Assembly: GCA_033239525.1 (NCBI GenBank)
Contig: BSYO01000005.1
Span: forward strand, 23,418,519 to 23,482,518
Length of the DNA: 64,000 nucleotides
Direction: 5' to 3'
Source of the DNA: Nepenthes gracilis
Taxonomy: Eukaryota; Streptophyta; Magnoliopsida; Caryophyllales; Nepenthaceae
The position numbers and the translations under genes are program-made. Positions 15,001-28,000 of the stretch are shown here, in pieces (the first letter of the stretch is position 1; the number at the start of each line of letters is the position of its first letter). The notes beneath the pieces are model-generated. The model made no database searches, had not been told where the DNA came from, and saw nothing but the letters and a program-made list of their open reading frames with translations.

Positions 15001-18000
15001 ACTTTGTCCAATCCTGAAAAAATTCTTATCCATTGGTTCACTAGATCTTTGATTGTGAATTCATATGGAAACAGGGAGCCACAAAGAACTGATTCGATCG
15101 AATCTGATCTGCAAACAAATTAAAATCTTGGGCATATAGCATCGGTGATACTAAAGGATGTTTAAATAAGCTTTACCATAATATAAAAACTACATGCAAA
15201 CATGCAAGGGGAAAAAAAAAAAGCAATAGCATGTCCTCATTCATTGAAAAATGAAAAAAAGAAAAAAAATCATTCAACTTTATCATTGACCATGTTTTCT
15301 TTAGCTCCAAATATGCAATAGCATGTCCTCTGAACTTCTATTCAGTATGCCTCTAGCACCCTATAATGAGACACCTCCATCCTCTCATATTACTTATAGG
15401 TACAATCTGCGATCTTCAATTCATAAGAAATCACCAACCCATCTCTTGCATCTTGCTTCCATAGGGACCAATCAGACTTTCTTCTATGTAGCATCATTAT
15501 GAATCCTATCACTCCTTATATTGCCACACAACCATCATAACATCTTCATATCCACCACTTCAATTTTTATACTGGTACTCAACCACCCAACACAGCTCCG
15601 TACAACATGCTAGCCTAATAACCACTTGCTTCAATTTAATGAGTCATTCTGGCTGTTTAAACCTGAGATCTGTGTCACAATTGAGCAAGCTTAACCCATA
15701 TAACTACACTCACCCTCTTGATTTTTCATTTTTCAATAATACTATTATTGTCTGCTTGCTCCATCCTGTGACATTGTTCCATTGTGATCTAAAAATCATG
15801 TATTCAAACCATGGAAATAGCCTCATCATATTTTAGGGATAAAACAGTATAGATCTGACACTCCATAGAACCTACAATGCAAGAAACTTCATTTACTAGA
15901 CCACCCTTACGACATTTTTACTTGTGAGCTTGGAAAACTCAAAGTAGAAAGGCACAAATATTAATTGCAGAATTTTTTTGCAAAAAATTATAACAGCATA
16001 TGCTATAAATTTGAAGAATGATCATCCAAGTTCATTGAAAATACTCAAGGCTTTCAAATTATTACAACCAATGTTATGCGAGGCAATTTCTAAGTGAAAA
16101 AATAAAGATTTTCACTTGCCACAACATCTGCAACTCATAGCATTAGACAGGCTCAGCAACTCAGCAACCATCAATACAACAGTGGCCACATTTTCATAAC
16201 AAAAAAGTCACTCTCCTAAAGGTTCTTAAAGGCACGCCTAGGCTCAGGGCCCAACCCTTGGCGCCTCAACATACCTCAATGAGACTCATTCTAACAGGCG
16301 TGAGCCTAAACTATATGGCACGTTCCTTGAACGCCTTATTGTTTTTTTTTTAAAGAAAAATTAATTATTTTTTTTTAATTGGCCATTATATTTAACTTTC
16401 TCTCATAAAACTAACTTAATATTTGTAAAATTGGAATTGGTAAAAGTAATGAATAACCTGATTAGAAGAACATATAGAGACCATAAGGAGGACAATGAAT
16501 TTGCATTTTAAGATGATTTTTTGACAAAAGAGTTTTGTAGTTAACGTTATTGTAGTAAATGAAGTTACACATCATAATAAATTTAGAAAAAACATGAACC
16601 TTAAACATTGAGTGCTGTTAGGATACTTTATTGGAGTTTGTAAATAATAAAGATTCTAACTTAGACAAGTAAAAATGAAGGGGCAATTCAAGCCTAGAAG
16701 CTAAGGCAGGAGAATATATAAACTTTTGTCAATCCATGATGATAGATATTGGTCTTTGTTGTGAGTATTCTGAGAAAGGTATTTCAAGTTTATCAAAAAT
16801 TTTATTATTCTTGTATATTTATGGCAAATTATACTTATTAATTACCATATTTTATGTTAATTGAACTATGAGTTTATGATTTTTTTTTTTTTTTTGGTAT
16901 TTCTAACCTATTATTAACTTTAACGATTGAAATTCATTACAAGTCTATACCTACGCCTTGCGCCTAAGCCTCAAAATGTGCCTTGCACAACATACTTCTC
17001 CGACTCCTTAGTTTATCAATTAACAATTAAAACTCACTCCTCAACATCACACTTCACTCAAATTTAGAAGTTGCCTCTAACAAAATGGAATCAAAAGAAT
17101 TAGTTGATCCATTACGCCCAAAATATGAAGTATGCGCGTGAGATATATATCATCTAATGTTCGTACAGTAGTATCCACAACTCCTATGCGAGATACTGCT
17201 GTACGAGCTCCATAGCAAAAAATTATATATTCCAATATTAGATTAGATCATAAATCCCAAGTTTGTCTATTAATAATGGATTGAATTGTATTAGTGTATA
17301 TAATGGACTTTTTCTGTGCAATACTAATCGATAGGGCCTCATTGGAAAGTGATATAAGAACTCATACATTGGAACCCAAGGTCAAGGGCCTGAATCCATT
17401 AGTGTGGAATTTCTATCCAATATTCTTATTATAGAAACAAAACAGGATCGTAGGAGAGCAATATAACCTTCATGATATTAGGTGAAGCATTGGAGTGCCG
17501 CACCCGAGATGGAGGTATTCTAATAGCCAAAAGCATCACTCTCATAATAGCTGACACCAATAGCATGGGCCACGGCCCACATAAAATCCCGTGTGAATCA
17601 GTAAGGACCACCTTGCAAAAATAATACTCCTAGGAAACTGATAGTTAAGTAGTATCACGAGTGAATGGTGAAAAGAATCCCCATTTAAGTGGAGAAGTAG
17701 ACAAGACTGCATGCCTGTTAAAGATTGAGCCCGCAACTCATAGGTTTGAACGATAGCTAACAAACTTTCACACCAAAGGAAGTTGTAAGCTTCCTTAAAA
17801 GCAAGGCTTTAAAAGCTGTTCCTACTGTCATAACTTTGCATGACATTAAATTCAAGGATTGAACGAAATTGCCCTTTCATAAAGAATTTTATGCATCCAG
17901 CCAACACTGGCCCATTGCACTCAGCTTCCCACATTGTGTGCTACAAGAAAGTTCAATGAATACAATCTTATCCCTATATTTTATTTATTCAGCCTCCATC

Positions 18001-19043
18001 TCTTATGCTTATTGGAAAAAAAATTTCCTCTGTTTTCATTGACTAAGTAAAACTAATTTACCTTACCAGCCATCAATGGAATTTCCAACATGACCTTCAT
18101 ATCTTGGATGAAGTTTAGTCATGGGTTGTCATTGTATTCTGGATCTACAACCAGCATATAATAATGGGTCTTAAATTTAGCATATTGAATATGTCCAAAT
18201 AGAAAAAAGCTCACGGCATTGTCAATGCCGATGAAAGCAAACTCAAGGTATTTTCACCCTACTATGGTTGATGGGTGTCCTGGCGTAATCTATGATCTCT
18301 ATTTTTGTAGGCACTGTAATCCGCAATCTTCCAGATATAGAATCCCAACATGATTTCTTCTTGATTGATAGCCGCACTAGCCAGAAGATAAAGCTAAAAT
18401 AATTTGATGATGTGCATTTTGAAAATTAACAGAACTTACCTGAAGTCTTTGTCATAAAAGCACCTCAAAATCTTCCCAGGAATCCAATCATAATCATTGG
18501 GGCAACCTTCTGCAATTCTCAAGCAGTAAAGACAGTATACCTCAGCAAGCCTGTCCAAGGTATATTTCTTAACAAGTAACTGCACAACCAAAATAGAAAC
18601 ATTAAAATATCAAGTGAAACATTAAGGATCTATTTGGTTATAGGAAAGTTCGAAAAATAATAAGGACAAAATAAAGAAGGAAAGGAAAAACTACTTTTCT
18701 CAAATATAAATATTTAATACATATTTTCCATTAAATAAACATGGGAAAGTATTTTCTTTCAAATATTATTTTTCTTTTATTTTCAAACTTTCCAGAACCA
18801 AAAAAAGACCCTAATTGATAGCAACATCAGGAAAAGTTTGTTTGGGGGATAGTAGATTACAGATTTGTCACGAAGACGCTCTGCAACAAGTTTTGCAGTT
18901 TCAATAGGCACAGAATCCAGATCAAAACGTGCCACATCACAAACCACACCGACAACTTGCCGCCGCACATTTTCATCATAGTCCAAGAGCCGATCACAGA
19001 GAGCAGCTGAAGAATTTTACAGAAGTTAAAGTGAACATGTGCA

Positions 19044-19075
<32 letters not shown>

Positions 19076-22000
19076 GTGAACAAAACTCTATAAACATTGA
19101 GGCATATCTTACCAAAGATTTGAGGAGCTTCAGGTCTGGAGGGACTTGAAAGCAAACAGTTTTTGATATATTCTAGAACAGTCATTCGCACTTCAACTAC
19201 TCTATCGGTTAATCTCTTCAAAAACTCGGAAAATATGGGTTCAAACTCTTCGGAGATAACAGCGCCTGGGAGTGCAAATAATTCTCCAACTAACTTCACT
19301 GCTTTCAGACGGTTTTCTGAATGATCAATCTGCATATGATAAAATCAAAAAAGCTGAGAAACTCTTGAAGAGAACTCAGATATATTGAAACTATATATAC
19401 TACTCAGCAATAGTCTAACACAAAACTGTGAACAAGATAACAGAGCTAATCTGACTATTGAGCATGGCACAAACAAATATACAAGTCACCACCAAAACTG
19501 AAAAAGTATTTGAAAAGGGGGGATAGGGAGATAACAATATATTAAAAACCAACACATGGCATCAACATTCAAGGCCTGTTGGCATTCACAAGTCAAAATC
19601 CAAGCCACTAAATCTGTAATTACCAATAGCTCCCCCGTGAGATATGGAATAACTCCTGATAGAATCTGAGGTGAACAGCAGTAAAGATCATAAATAACTT
19701 CATGGTAGTCAATTTGACTTTTAGAAGACCTACTATCACCAGACATCGATGATATGAGAAACTGTTTTACAGCGGGCTCAAGTTTTGTTGCACAATGCTC
19801 CATAACATTCATAACAAGCTTCCTTGCAGCCTTTGAAATACCCTGACATCACCAATAGACGACAAAAAATAAAAATGTTAATCAGAAGGATCACTTGGAA
19901 TAATAACTTCATTGGAAATATCAAAATAATGAAAACCTGACAATCTAGCCTATGCAAAATTCAAACAAGCAATAAAATCAGGAAGGAGATGCACTTAAAA
20001 ACCTGAATGGAGAAGACGTAATTAGAACCAGGATAGAGAAATGCACTTACTTTTGTATTCCGCCCTAAAGCGGTAAGTAAGATGTGCAGAAGATCCTCAT
20101 GAATATCCTCACTTTCTTCCAGAAGAACGACAATGATAGTTTTCATTGATGTCAGAACGCTTTCTGGGTGATCATCTCTGCACATGATCGCATATCGGTT
20201 GAAGACAACTGTAGGGGAAAATAACGCCAGGAGCTAACATATTTATTTATATTGTTCAAGATATTATAACAAAGTTGCCATGAAAGCCAGAATTTGACCT
20301 AAATTATGATTTGAAGAAAGTCATCATCAATGTTCAAGAATCCAAAACAATCACTTGTTTAACTATATCTGCACCTAACAATAATCTTACTGCATGAAGA
20401 GATGCTAATTGCCGCTCCAATGATTCCCTATAGCTTGATTCTTTATGGTTTAATGCTGAACTTAACTCACCCTTCCAACCTACTGGTACACCTCTCTCTC
20501 TATCAACGATAGAGGGAGAGAATGTTGCTCATCTTACATCTGTTTCCAAAGATGATCTTGACAAAATCACTATGCAATTATTGTCATCCCCTATCAATAA
20601 CCTCCAGTGGCAGCTTATCCACTCTCTCACCTTGCTATCCCCCCCCCCTCCCAAAAATAAAAACACATGCAAACACATCCCAAAAAACTGATCTTGAATC
20701 TAATCAAGCATCCTGCACCCCAAAAAAAAAAAAAAAAAAAAAAACAATCCCAAATAATAGCTACCTAATAGGTCTTTCACAATGAATCATAGATAGATCA
20801 AAGGCAGAGGACAGCCTTGCTCAAGCCCTTTCAGTTTGACTAGTGCATAGTAAGCTCTTTTACAGTGGGCCTTCTGTGGGGAGGTGGTGGAAGGATGCCA
20901 ATCACTCAAATAAAACATGGAAATCAAATTCTTTAAAAAAGGGTTTGAAGGTTTGCCATTGTGAAATAAGAGAATAAAGGGAGGAGTCAGCATAGTGGAA
21001 ACCCTCACGAGTAGGATCAGGGGAATATTCCCATGTATATATGAGGTACGATTTACAACTTAACACAGACTTAAATACTCCAACAAATCAATATACTTTC
21101 AGCATATTATATTCTAACAAGTATACTCTACAACTAGTGATGAGATATTTTAAAACTCTACCTCAAAGTGAAATATAGATGTTAATCATGCGAAACTCGA
21201 TAGAAATACACACAACTCAAACTCCTATTAAGGATTTCGTGAAAATATTTACAAGCAGCTCTCCAATCCTCACATGGCGAACATGAATTGAACTCTATTT
21301 GAGCTTCTCACAAATAAAATGACAATCTACCTACAAATGCTTTGTGCACTTGTGAAATACCAAATTTAATGTGATATGAATAGTTGCTTAATTATCACAT
21401 CACAGCTAAGAAGACCCAGAATTCCAAGACAATGAAATAATTGCTGAAGCCAAATCACTTTACAAGTAACATGTATCAATTCACATTATTTTGATTCCAC
21501 GTTTGACCTGGCTAATCTATTTTGTTTATTATTCTTCTATAAGCAAAAACACAATAATTGATGGTAGACTTCTGATTATATAGTCACCCAACCGATTAGC
21601 ATCAAAAAAACTCTCGACTTGCTATGACCGCAATCATTGTAAAGTAAGCCTCGTCATAGTGTTCAGTGTTCCTTTAAAATATCTCATAATATGCATTCCA
21701 GTATCCCAACAAGGAACACAAGTAGAAGGAAAAAACCGGCTCACAACACTGACAAAAAAGGCAATATTAGAACGAGTCACTACAAGGTAATTTAGCTTAC
21801 CAAATAGTTGTATATACCTTTTCGATTCAACAAATATCCTCCCATCATCTAGAGATAACTTCATTTTGGATGCAAAAGAGCATTACACAATTTTGAATCA
21901 AACAAAATAGGCACTCAAAGTAAATCAATAGTGTACTTCCTTTGTAAAAGAAAGATGACATGAAGACAACTAGCAATCTCAATGCTAGGAAAAATAATGC

Positions 22001-25000
22001 AAACTACCAACATCCATTATCAAAAATTGACTTTAAAAGAGCAATTTCAAAAATGCAATGTTGTACTATCACAATCACAGCTCACATTATTATCCATATA
22101 CATAACAAGAAGAAGAATGTGTCTGTCATTAGAATAACGATAGAACATGGATTAATCAATGTCACAATGAGGAAGCTCAAACTCAAACATGACTTTACTG
22201 TACTTACCAGACCATGCTTGCAAGAACTATTTCAAACTATACAAAGATATCTTCAATCGACAAACAGATCCAGACATAAGAGTAACAAACCCTGGTGGTT
22301 ATTTCAAATAAACCTCCTCAAGAAGACCACTATGAAAAAATGTATTATTGAGGTATAATTGACGAAAAGTCCATTAATAAATAGAAGCTAATGAGATAAG
22401 AAGCCTAACAAAAATCAAATTGGTGATAGGAGAAAATGTATCAGTGTAGTTCACTCTATATGTCTGAGCATATTCTTTCACTACTAGACCGGCTTTTAAT
22501 TGAGCTAAAAAGTCATCTAGATTGACTTTCACTATATAAACTCATTAACAACTGATTAGTTTCTTCCCATGAAGTAAAGAGGACAGATGACTCCATCTCC
22601 GACTAAAGAATAGTAGACTGCATTTGATTAATCGAACAATAGGCTATCAACGCTGCATCACTCTTAAAAAATCATCAAAACACTCATGTGGACTACGTGA
22701 GCTCTAGCAACCTCAATCAAATGTCTTTTTTTCCACTACAACATGGCTCGTGTAGAATCTCATGTTGCAATAGGATTAATGAAAAGTAGAAAAACATTCA
22801 CAAACATTATCACTAAACGAAATATACATAGAAGTAGAAAATCCTAATTTCATTATAAAACAATCAAAAAATAAAAAGTGAATCGAAATGATTCTTCATC
22901 AAGTATAACCAAATAACATATAATAATCATCAATAAATGTAACAAAATAACGAAATCTCAACTCAAATGAAACTAGACAAAGTCCCCCAACATCTAAGTG
23001 CAATAATTCAAAAGGAGTAGAGGCACACTATGATGGTGTTTAACAAATTGATATGACTCGCAAACAAATCAGTTTTAGAATCTCATAGATGGACATAACG
23101 TTTTCAAACTAAAATAATAAGAATGACCCGACTAATAATGAATATCAAGAAGTGTGGAAGCAGCAATAGAACATGCAAAAGTGTTTGGTTCTTCATCAAA
23201 TAGGTAAAGACCTCTGACTCGTAACAACATCTTTCTTGTCATAAGATCCTAAAAGTCACAATGAGAGGAAAAAAATACAACACAATAATTATTCGGTGGA
23301 GTAAACTTGCTAATTGCTAGAAAGATTAAAAGGAAAATTAGGAAAGTGAAGAACCGAATAGAGATGAAATGTTCATATATCAACAAGCTTGACAACCCTT
23401 CACCCTTTACAAAAAAGCCATTAGGTAAAGTAACTTCATGAATAGGAGAGCATGATTTATAATCAAACAAACTACTTATGATCCCTCCCAATCATGTGAT
23501 AAGAGGCCCAGGAATCAATAGCCCAAGGCCAATATGAAGTTGAAAGAAAGGAGGTGTAGTTACTAGATTGAACAGGAGTAGTAATATTATGATTAGAAGT
23601 TATTGCAGGCTTTCCATATAACTGTCAACACTTATTTCATGTATGACTAACTCTCTACCACAATGAAAACAAATCAATCTTTTATTATTGTCTCTTCCGC
23701 TAAAAGCACCCTAATACTAACCAACCACGACGAATCAAGTTACACTCCTCAAAATCAAGATCAATAATCCAGCAAAGAAATCCCAAAGCACATCAGATAG
23801 AATGGACAAGTATGAAAGAGTGAATACTGAACAATGAACATGGAACAACAAAATAGAGAACAATGCCGTCACAGAATTAAACCACGAGCCACAAAAAACC
23901 CAAAAAAAATGCAGAGAACCAGCAGTGGCCTTCAGAATGAGTCACAGTGGCCTTCAAACTGCCCAGTAATCATGAAATTGCAGGGATATAGAAGATTAAC
24001 CACAATAAATAACTTGAAAGCACAACTTGCTATTACATGCCTTCCACTTTAGTACTCCTTCGGGATTCCTAAGGCCTGGGGAAGAGTTTACTCCCAACAA
24101 CACTCCACTTCCTAATACAAAAAGAAAGAGGAAGACGCGGAATCTAAAACTTAAGCTAGGATCGTCCTTCCCTATCTTTATAGAGTAGCCCTTCCCTATC
24201 TTTAAGGTTTGTTGGCATTTAGTTTTAAAGGTTACTTCCAACACCTTACTTTCGCAGGCAATCTAGCAAAACCTCACACTTTGTCATACATGACATCATC
24301 AGAGAGTCATCCATTTCATTTTTATATGATAAACCTTCAGCCAAAGTGCCAGAATTAACACCACCTGAGTTAGCTTAATCACCACCCAAGCACCCATCAC
24401 CACAAAAATCCACGAGTCATCAAATCACTGGAAATCCCAAGGATCCATCTAGTCAACCACTAATAGCAAATAATCATAGAACAAGAAACCCATCAAAATG
24501 AGAAATTTATCAACATATCAGAATTATGGTTTCCTGCAAAAAAACCCTAAAATTGGTCATATGTCTGATGATAATGAAGAAGGAAGAAAGTTACTTTGGG
24601 ATTTTGTGAAGTAATGAAGAGGCGCATGAGGAGAAATGGGTACTGATGGCAACATCAGTGGCAGCTAGAGTTATGTCTATCTCTAATACCATGTAAAATA
24701 AGAGAATAAAAGAAGTCAGTTTTGTGAAAACTTTGACATATATTCACATATATATAGGATTATTTACAACCTAATACAAAGACTAAAATACTCTTACTAA
24801 GGAATATACTGTCAGCTTATTCTAATAATAATTAAAATATTTTACCACTGAGATAAGATCTTCTAACAACTATATTACCCCATCCCCTTTTCAATGATCA
24901 TAGTAGTTTGGACATCCACAAAATGGATAGACACAGACAAGAGCTAATGCACTCATGCAAGCTTTTGGAAGTTCATCTCACATCCGCAGATCTCTCTCAT

Positions 25001-28000
25001 TCCTATTTTTCTTTAAATGGACATTAGCAGGCAATTAATCCTACATCTGCTTCTAGGGTCTGCCTTTTAACTATCCCCACCTTAAGTTTATCATGCCAGT
25101 CACCTTCATTACGCTCATAATTATGGGGATGATAGGGTCGGCTTCTTTTTCCTAAAAAACATTATAGAGAACACTGATTAACCTCTTTTCTTTAGCATCA
25201 GTTCATCTTCAAGTGGGAGGATATGGAAATTGGAGCCCTTTCATATTCAACAATGCATCCATATGAATCTTGTCAATGATGATCCTTTTCCTCATCTCAT
25301 TCATCACCTATGGTCCTAGATGGATTACGTCCCTTCAAAACTGCAGTTTTTTGCATGGTGCAAGGCACTAGTCCTTTGATTAAAAAAAAAATGATTCACT
25401 TTGAAAAGACCAATATGGAGTTGAGGTCTATCATTAGTCTCTTGTCACTGGAATATAACAAGACACATTCACTCATTCATATGTGGTTTCCAAGAGGATG
25501 AGAATCTGCCCTTGCCCTAGTGGTTGGCCACCGAATCACCCAGGCCAATTAGCTGGATTCAAATCCCATTGATAACCCCCTCCCTATCAAACTTATGGAA
25601 AAAGAGGGGATGTGCTTAATCCATTTTTTCAAAGACACATGGTTCACTTGTGAAATGCTTCAAGGAGCAATCCCCTTCAATTCATTATGGAAGCAACTAA
25701 TGATCCCTACCTGCTCAACTACTACATCCATGGGACCTTCTAGCCATTGCTAACATCCACATGCTATTCTCAGCTTTTGCTTAACTTGATTTTTTAGTTT
25801 AATCAATTTGCTTCTTCTGCACCTTCCCCTACACCCTAGCAAATAAAAATCATTATACAGCCATTCTGGTTTCCAATTATGCATTTCATTCTCTCTTATT
25901 TCTCATGCTGCCTTTGTTTACATACATGAAGTCATCAATAAGGAAGTTCCCCTACTAAGATGATTGCAATAATGCCAATGTTCTTCTAAGAAAATTTATG
26001 ATTCTCATACATCAAGTAATAAATAAAGAGATTTCCCGACTGAGATATTTATAGCCCTTTTTGATGGTCATAAACAACCCTTATTGTGAACTTATGACTG
26101 CTACATCAAACAGAAAGGCTAAAACATTTGGAAACCCAAGCTACTCCCATAATACCATAGATTGCCATGCCAAGGTGTCGAAATAGACCCTCACAATGTG
26201 CAAATGAGTGATAAGGGTCACAGACCAGCTCACAGGTGCATATAGTTGTGCAACAAAGCTCAATCTTCCCTGAAAGCAATGAGCTTAACATTGAAAGCAA
26301 GTAGCCTGATAAAGGAAGCAAACTTCTTAACAATATCCTGCAGAACAGTTAAGGTGCGAGATTGTATGGCAGTGTAGTATCACATCTACTGCATGCAGTG
26401 GAATTACATTAATCCTCAAAAACTGTAAATTTGCATCATTAGAGGTGAATTTTAGCCTCAATAAGTAAACAATACCATGCACACCTGATGCCTCATAACC
26501 AGAATGGGTATACATAACAAATATGCAACAATGGCAACAAGCATCAAGTCCCTCCGATGGTAGAAATAATTTCCATTATTTTTTATCACCTCACTTCAAA
26601 TTTCCCTAGTCTAACTTTTGATTTCTTTCCTCCAATCACAACTAAATCACTTTTCTTCATCATACTAGAAGCGTATAGAACAAGGTCACACAAAAAAAGG
26701 CCTTCAAAGACCAGCAAACACGTGTCTGGTTTATTGGATCTTGTCTGACTTGTTAGCTCACAAGGATGATAAGAGGAATTCAGGATCATACAGCTACCTT
26801 GTTGAATGGCATAAAAGGCACATGACTGGAAACACATCCAACTACATGTTAAGGATCTCATTATCCAGATGAGCAGTACCTTGGTGTTCAAGAGAGCCAT
26901 CAGCAATAGTTAGGAGAAAGCATGCTCTGTGGCTATTGACGGCCACTTCAAGCACTCAATTTGCTATGTTAGATGCCAATGTCGTGAGAAATTCTAGGTT
27001 GATGGGATGTGAGCATGATTGGAAAACAGCAGTATTCAAGCATGTCCCAAAGTAAGTTGATGGCAGCATGCCAATCAAGCAAGTCTGTGCCAAGGAGCCA
27101 AGTTGACCAGAAAAACCCATTAATGCAATTAGCTTGTAGCATACCAGTCATCCAATTCCAAGGAAAATCCTACCTAGTATCTCCTTTTTGGCCAAGTAGT
27201 AAGCAGGAAGATGGCAAGGCATGGACCCTTGCCCATAGCAAAGGGAAAAAGGTGATGCTCGTAAGAAACCTCTTTTTAGGTGAAGGAATCAATTCAGGAT
27301 TTATATTCAAGAGCGGAGGCGAGATTTGGATGATGTCATATTGGGTGTTCCCATTATAAATGGCTAAAATTTCAGGTTTATTGCTTGTGGGCTTGGTAGA
27401 AACAATACGACAAATTAGACATGTTGTCGATCTGTTTGAAAGATACAGCAGCATGTATAGAAGCCAAAATAGGAGTAGAGGATGGAGCTGGTTTTTAAAG
27501 GAGTAAGTCAGATCATTCAATATTTATAAAGAGGTCGACCTTTCTTTGGTTCCTAGCCCAAGGCTTCACCTTTCCAAAATACAATGGATCCTAACAAAAG
27601 CAGATAATAATTTATTTATTACAAGAACATGGTAAATAGTGTCATTTTAAGTTCAAGTTTAGTGTCCAATCTTTAAATAAGTTTGAGTTTGTTCTATTTG
27701 TGTTACAGTATCATGTAAAGAATTGCCAATGCTTGTTCCAAAAGCACAATACAAGAATAACATGAGCACATGGAAAGACATCAGTTGTGCTCCAATTCCA
27801 CAATTATTTGATGAAATTTCATGGAATGAAATGTACCTCACAACATCAATGAATGTCCTGACCATCTCACTCACTAGATCATCACATTCTAGATCTAACA
27901 TCATGACATAAGACCGGTATCTTGCAAGCATTTCCAGGATGATAACCCTCCTTCCAAATGATGGCCCATTTGTATCATTTAATCCACTAAATGTACCAAC

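Larger units (their letters stand above)
20960..24868 (-). mobile_element. Dead Ty1/copia LTR retrotransposon in PDS5 intron 3
   Basis: The element lies in the same direction as PDS5. The upstream LTR is 24692-24868 and the downstream LTR is about 20960-21158; both end TATTCTCTTATTT[T/C]ACA. Directly after the upstream LTR the minus strand reads TGGTATTAGAG, the usual copia primer-binding site for initiator methionine tRNA. Between them, in the expected order on the minus strand, are a gag zinc-knuckle-like motif with in-frame stops (about 23610-23690), a protease-like stretch with [16 protein letters not shown] (about 23400-23490), a GLYH-type pre-integrase stretch (about 23190-23220), and a reverse transcriptase/RNase H end with [15 protein letters not shown] and MRYFKGT (about 21640-21860). 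Every reading frame is broken. The internal part is only about 3.5 kb, so pol is also shortened. No clear target duplication remains. Confidence 0.85.

Noticed and set aside
16210..16330. GCCT-rich text resembling a coding GC island in intron 8
   Set aside because: No open frame; similar words at 16950 suggest the two sides of an old transposon instead.
20787..21008. Minus-strand GLEQGCPLP, resembling a LINE reverse transcriptase motif
   Set aside because: The match is a single short motif without neighbouring RT blocks, and part of it overlaps the copia LTR.
27009..27520. Overlapping 116-codon frames on both strands in PDS5 intron 3
   Set aside because: They lie opposite each other, have no recognisable domain, and show no splice link to PDS5.
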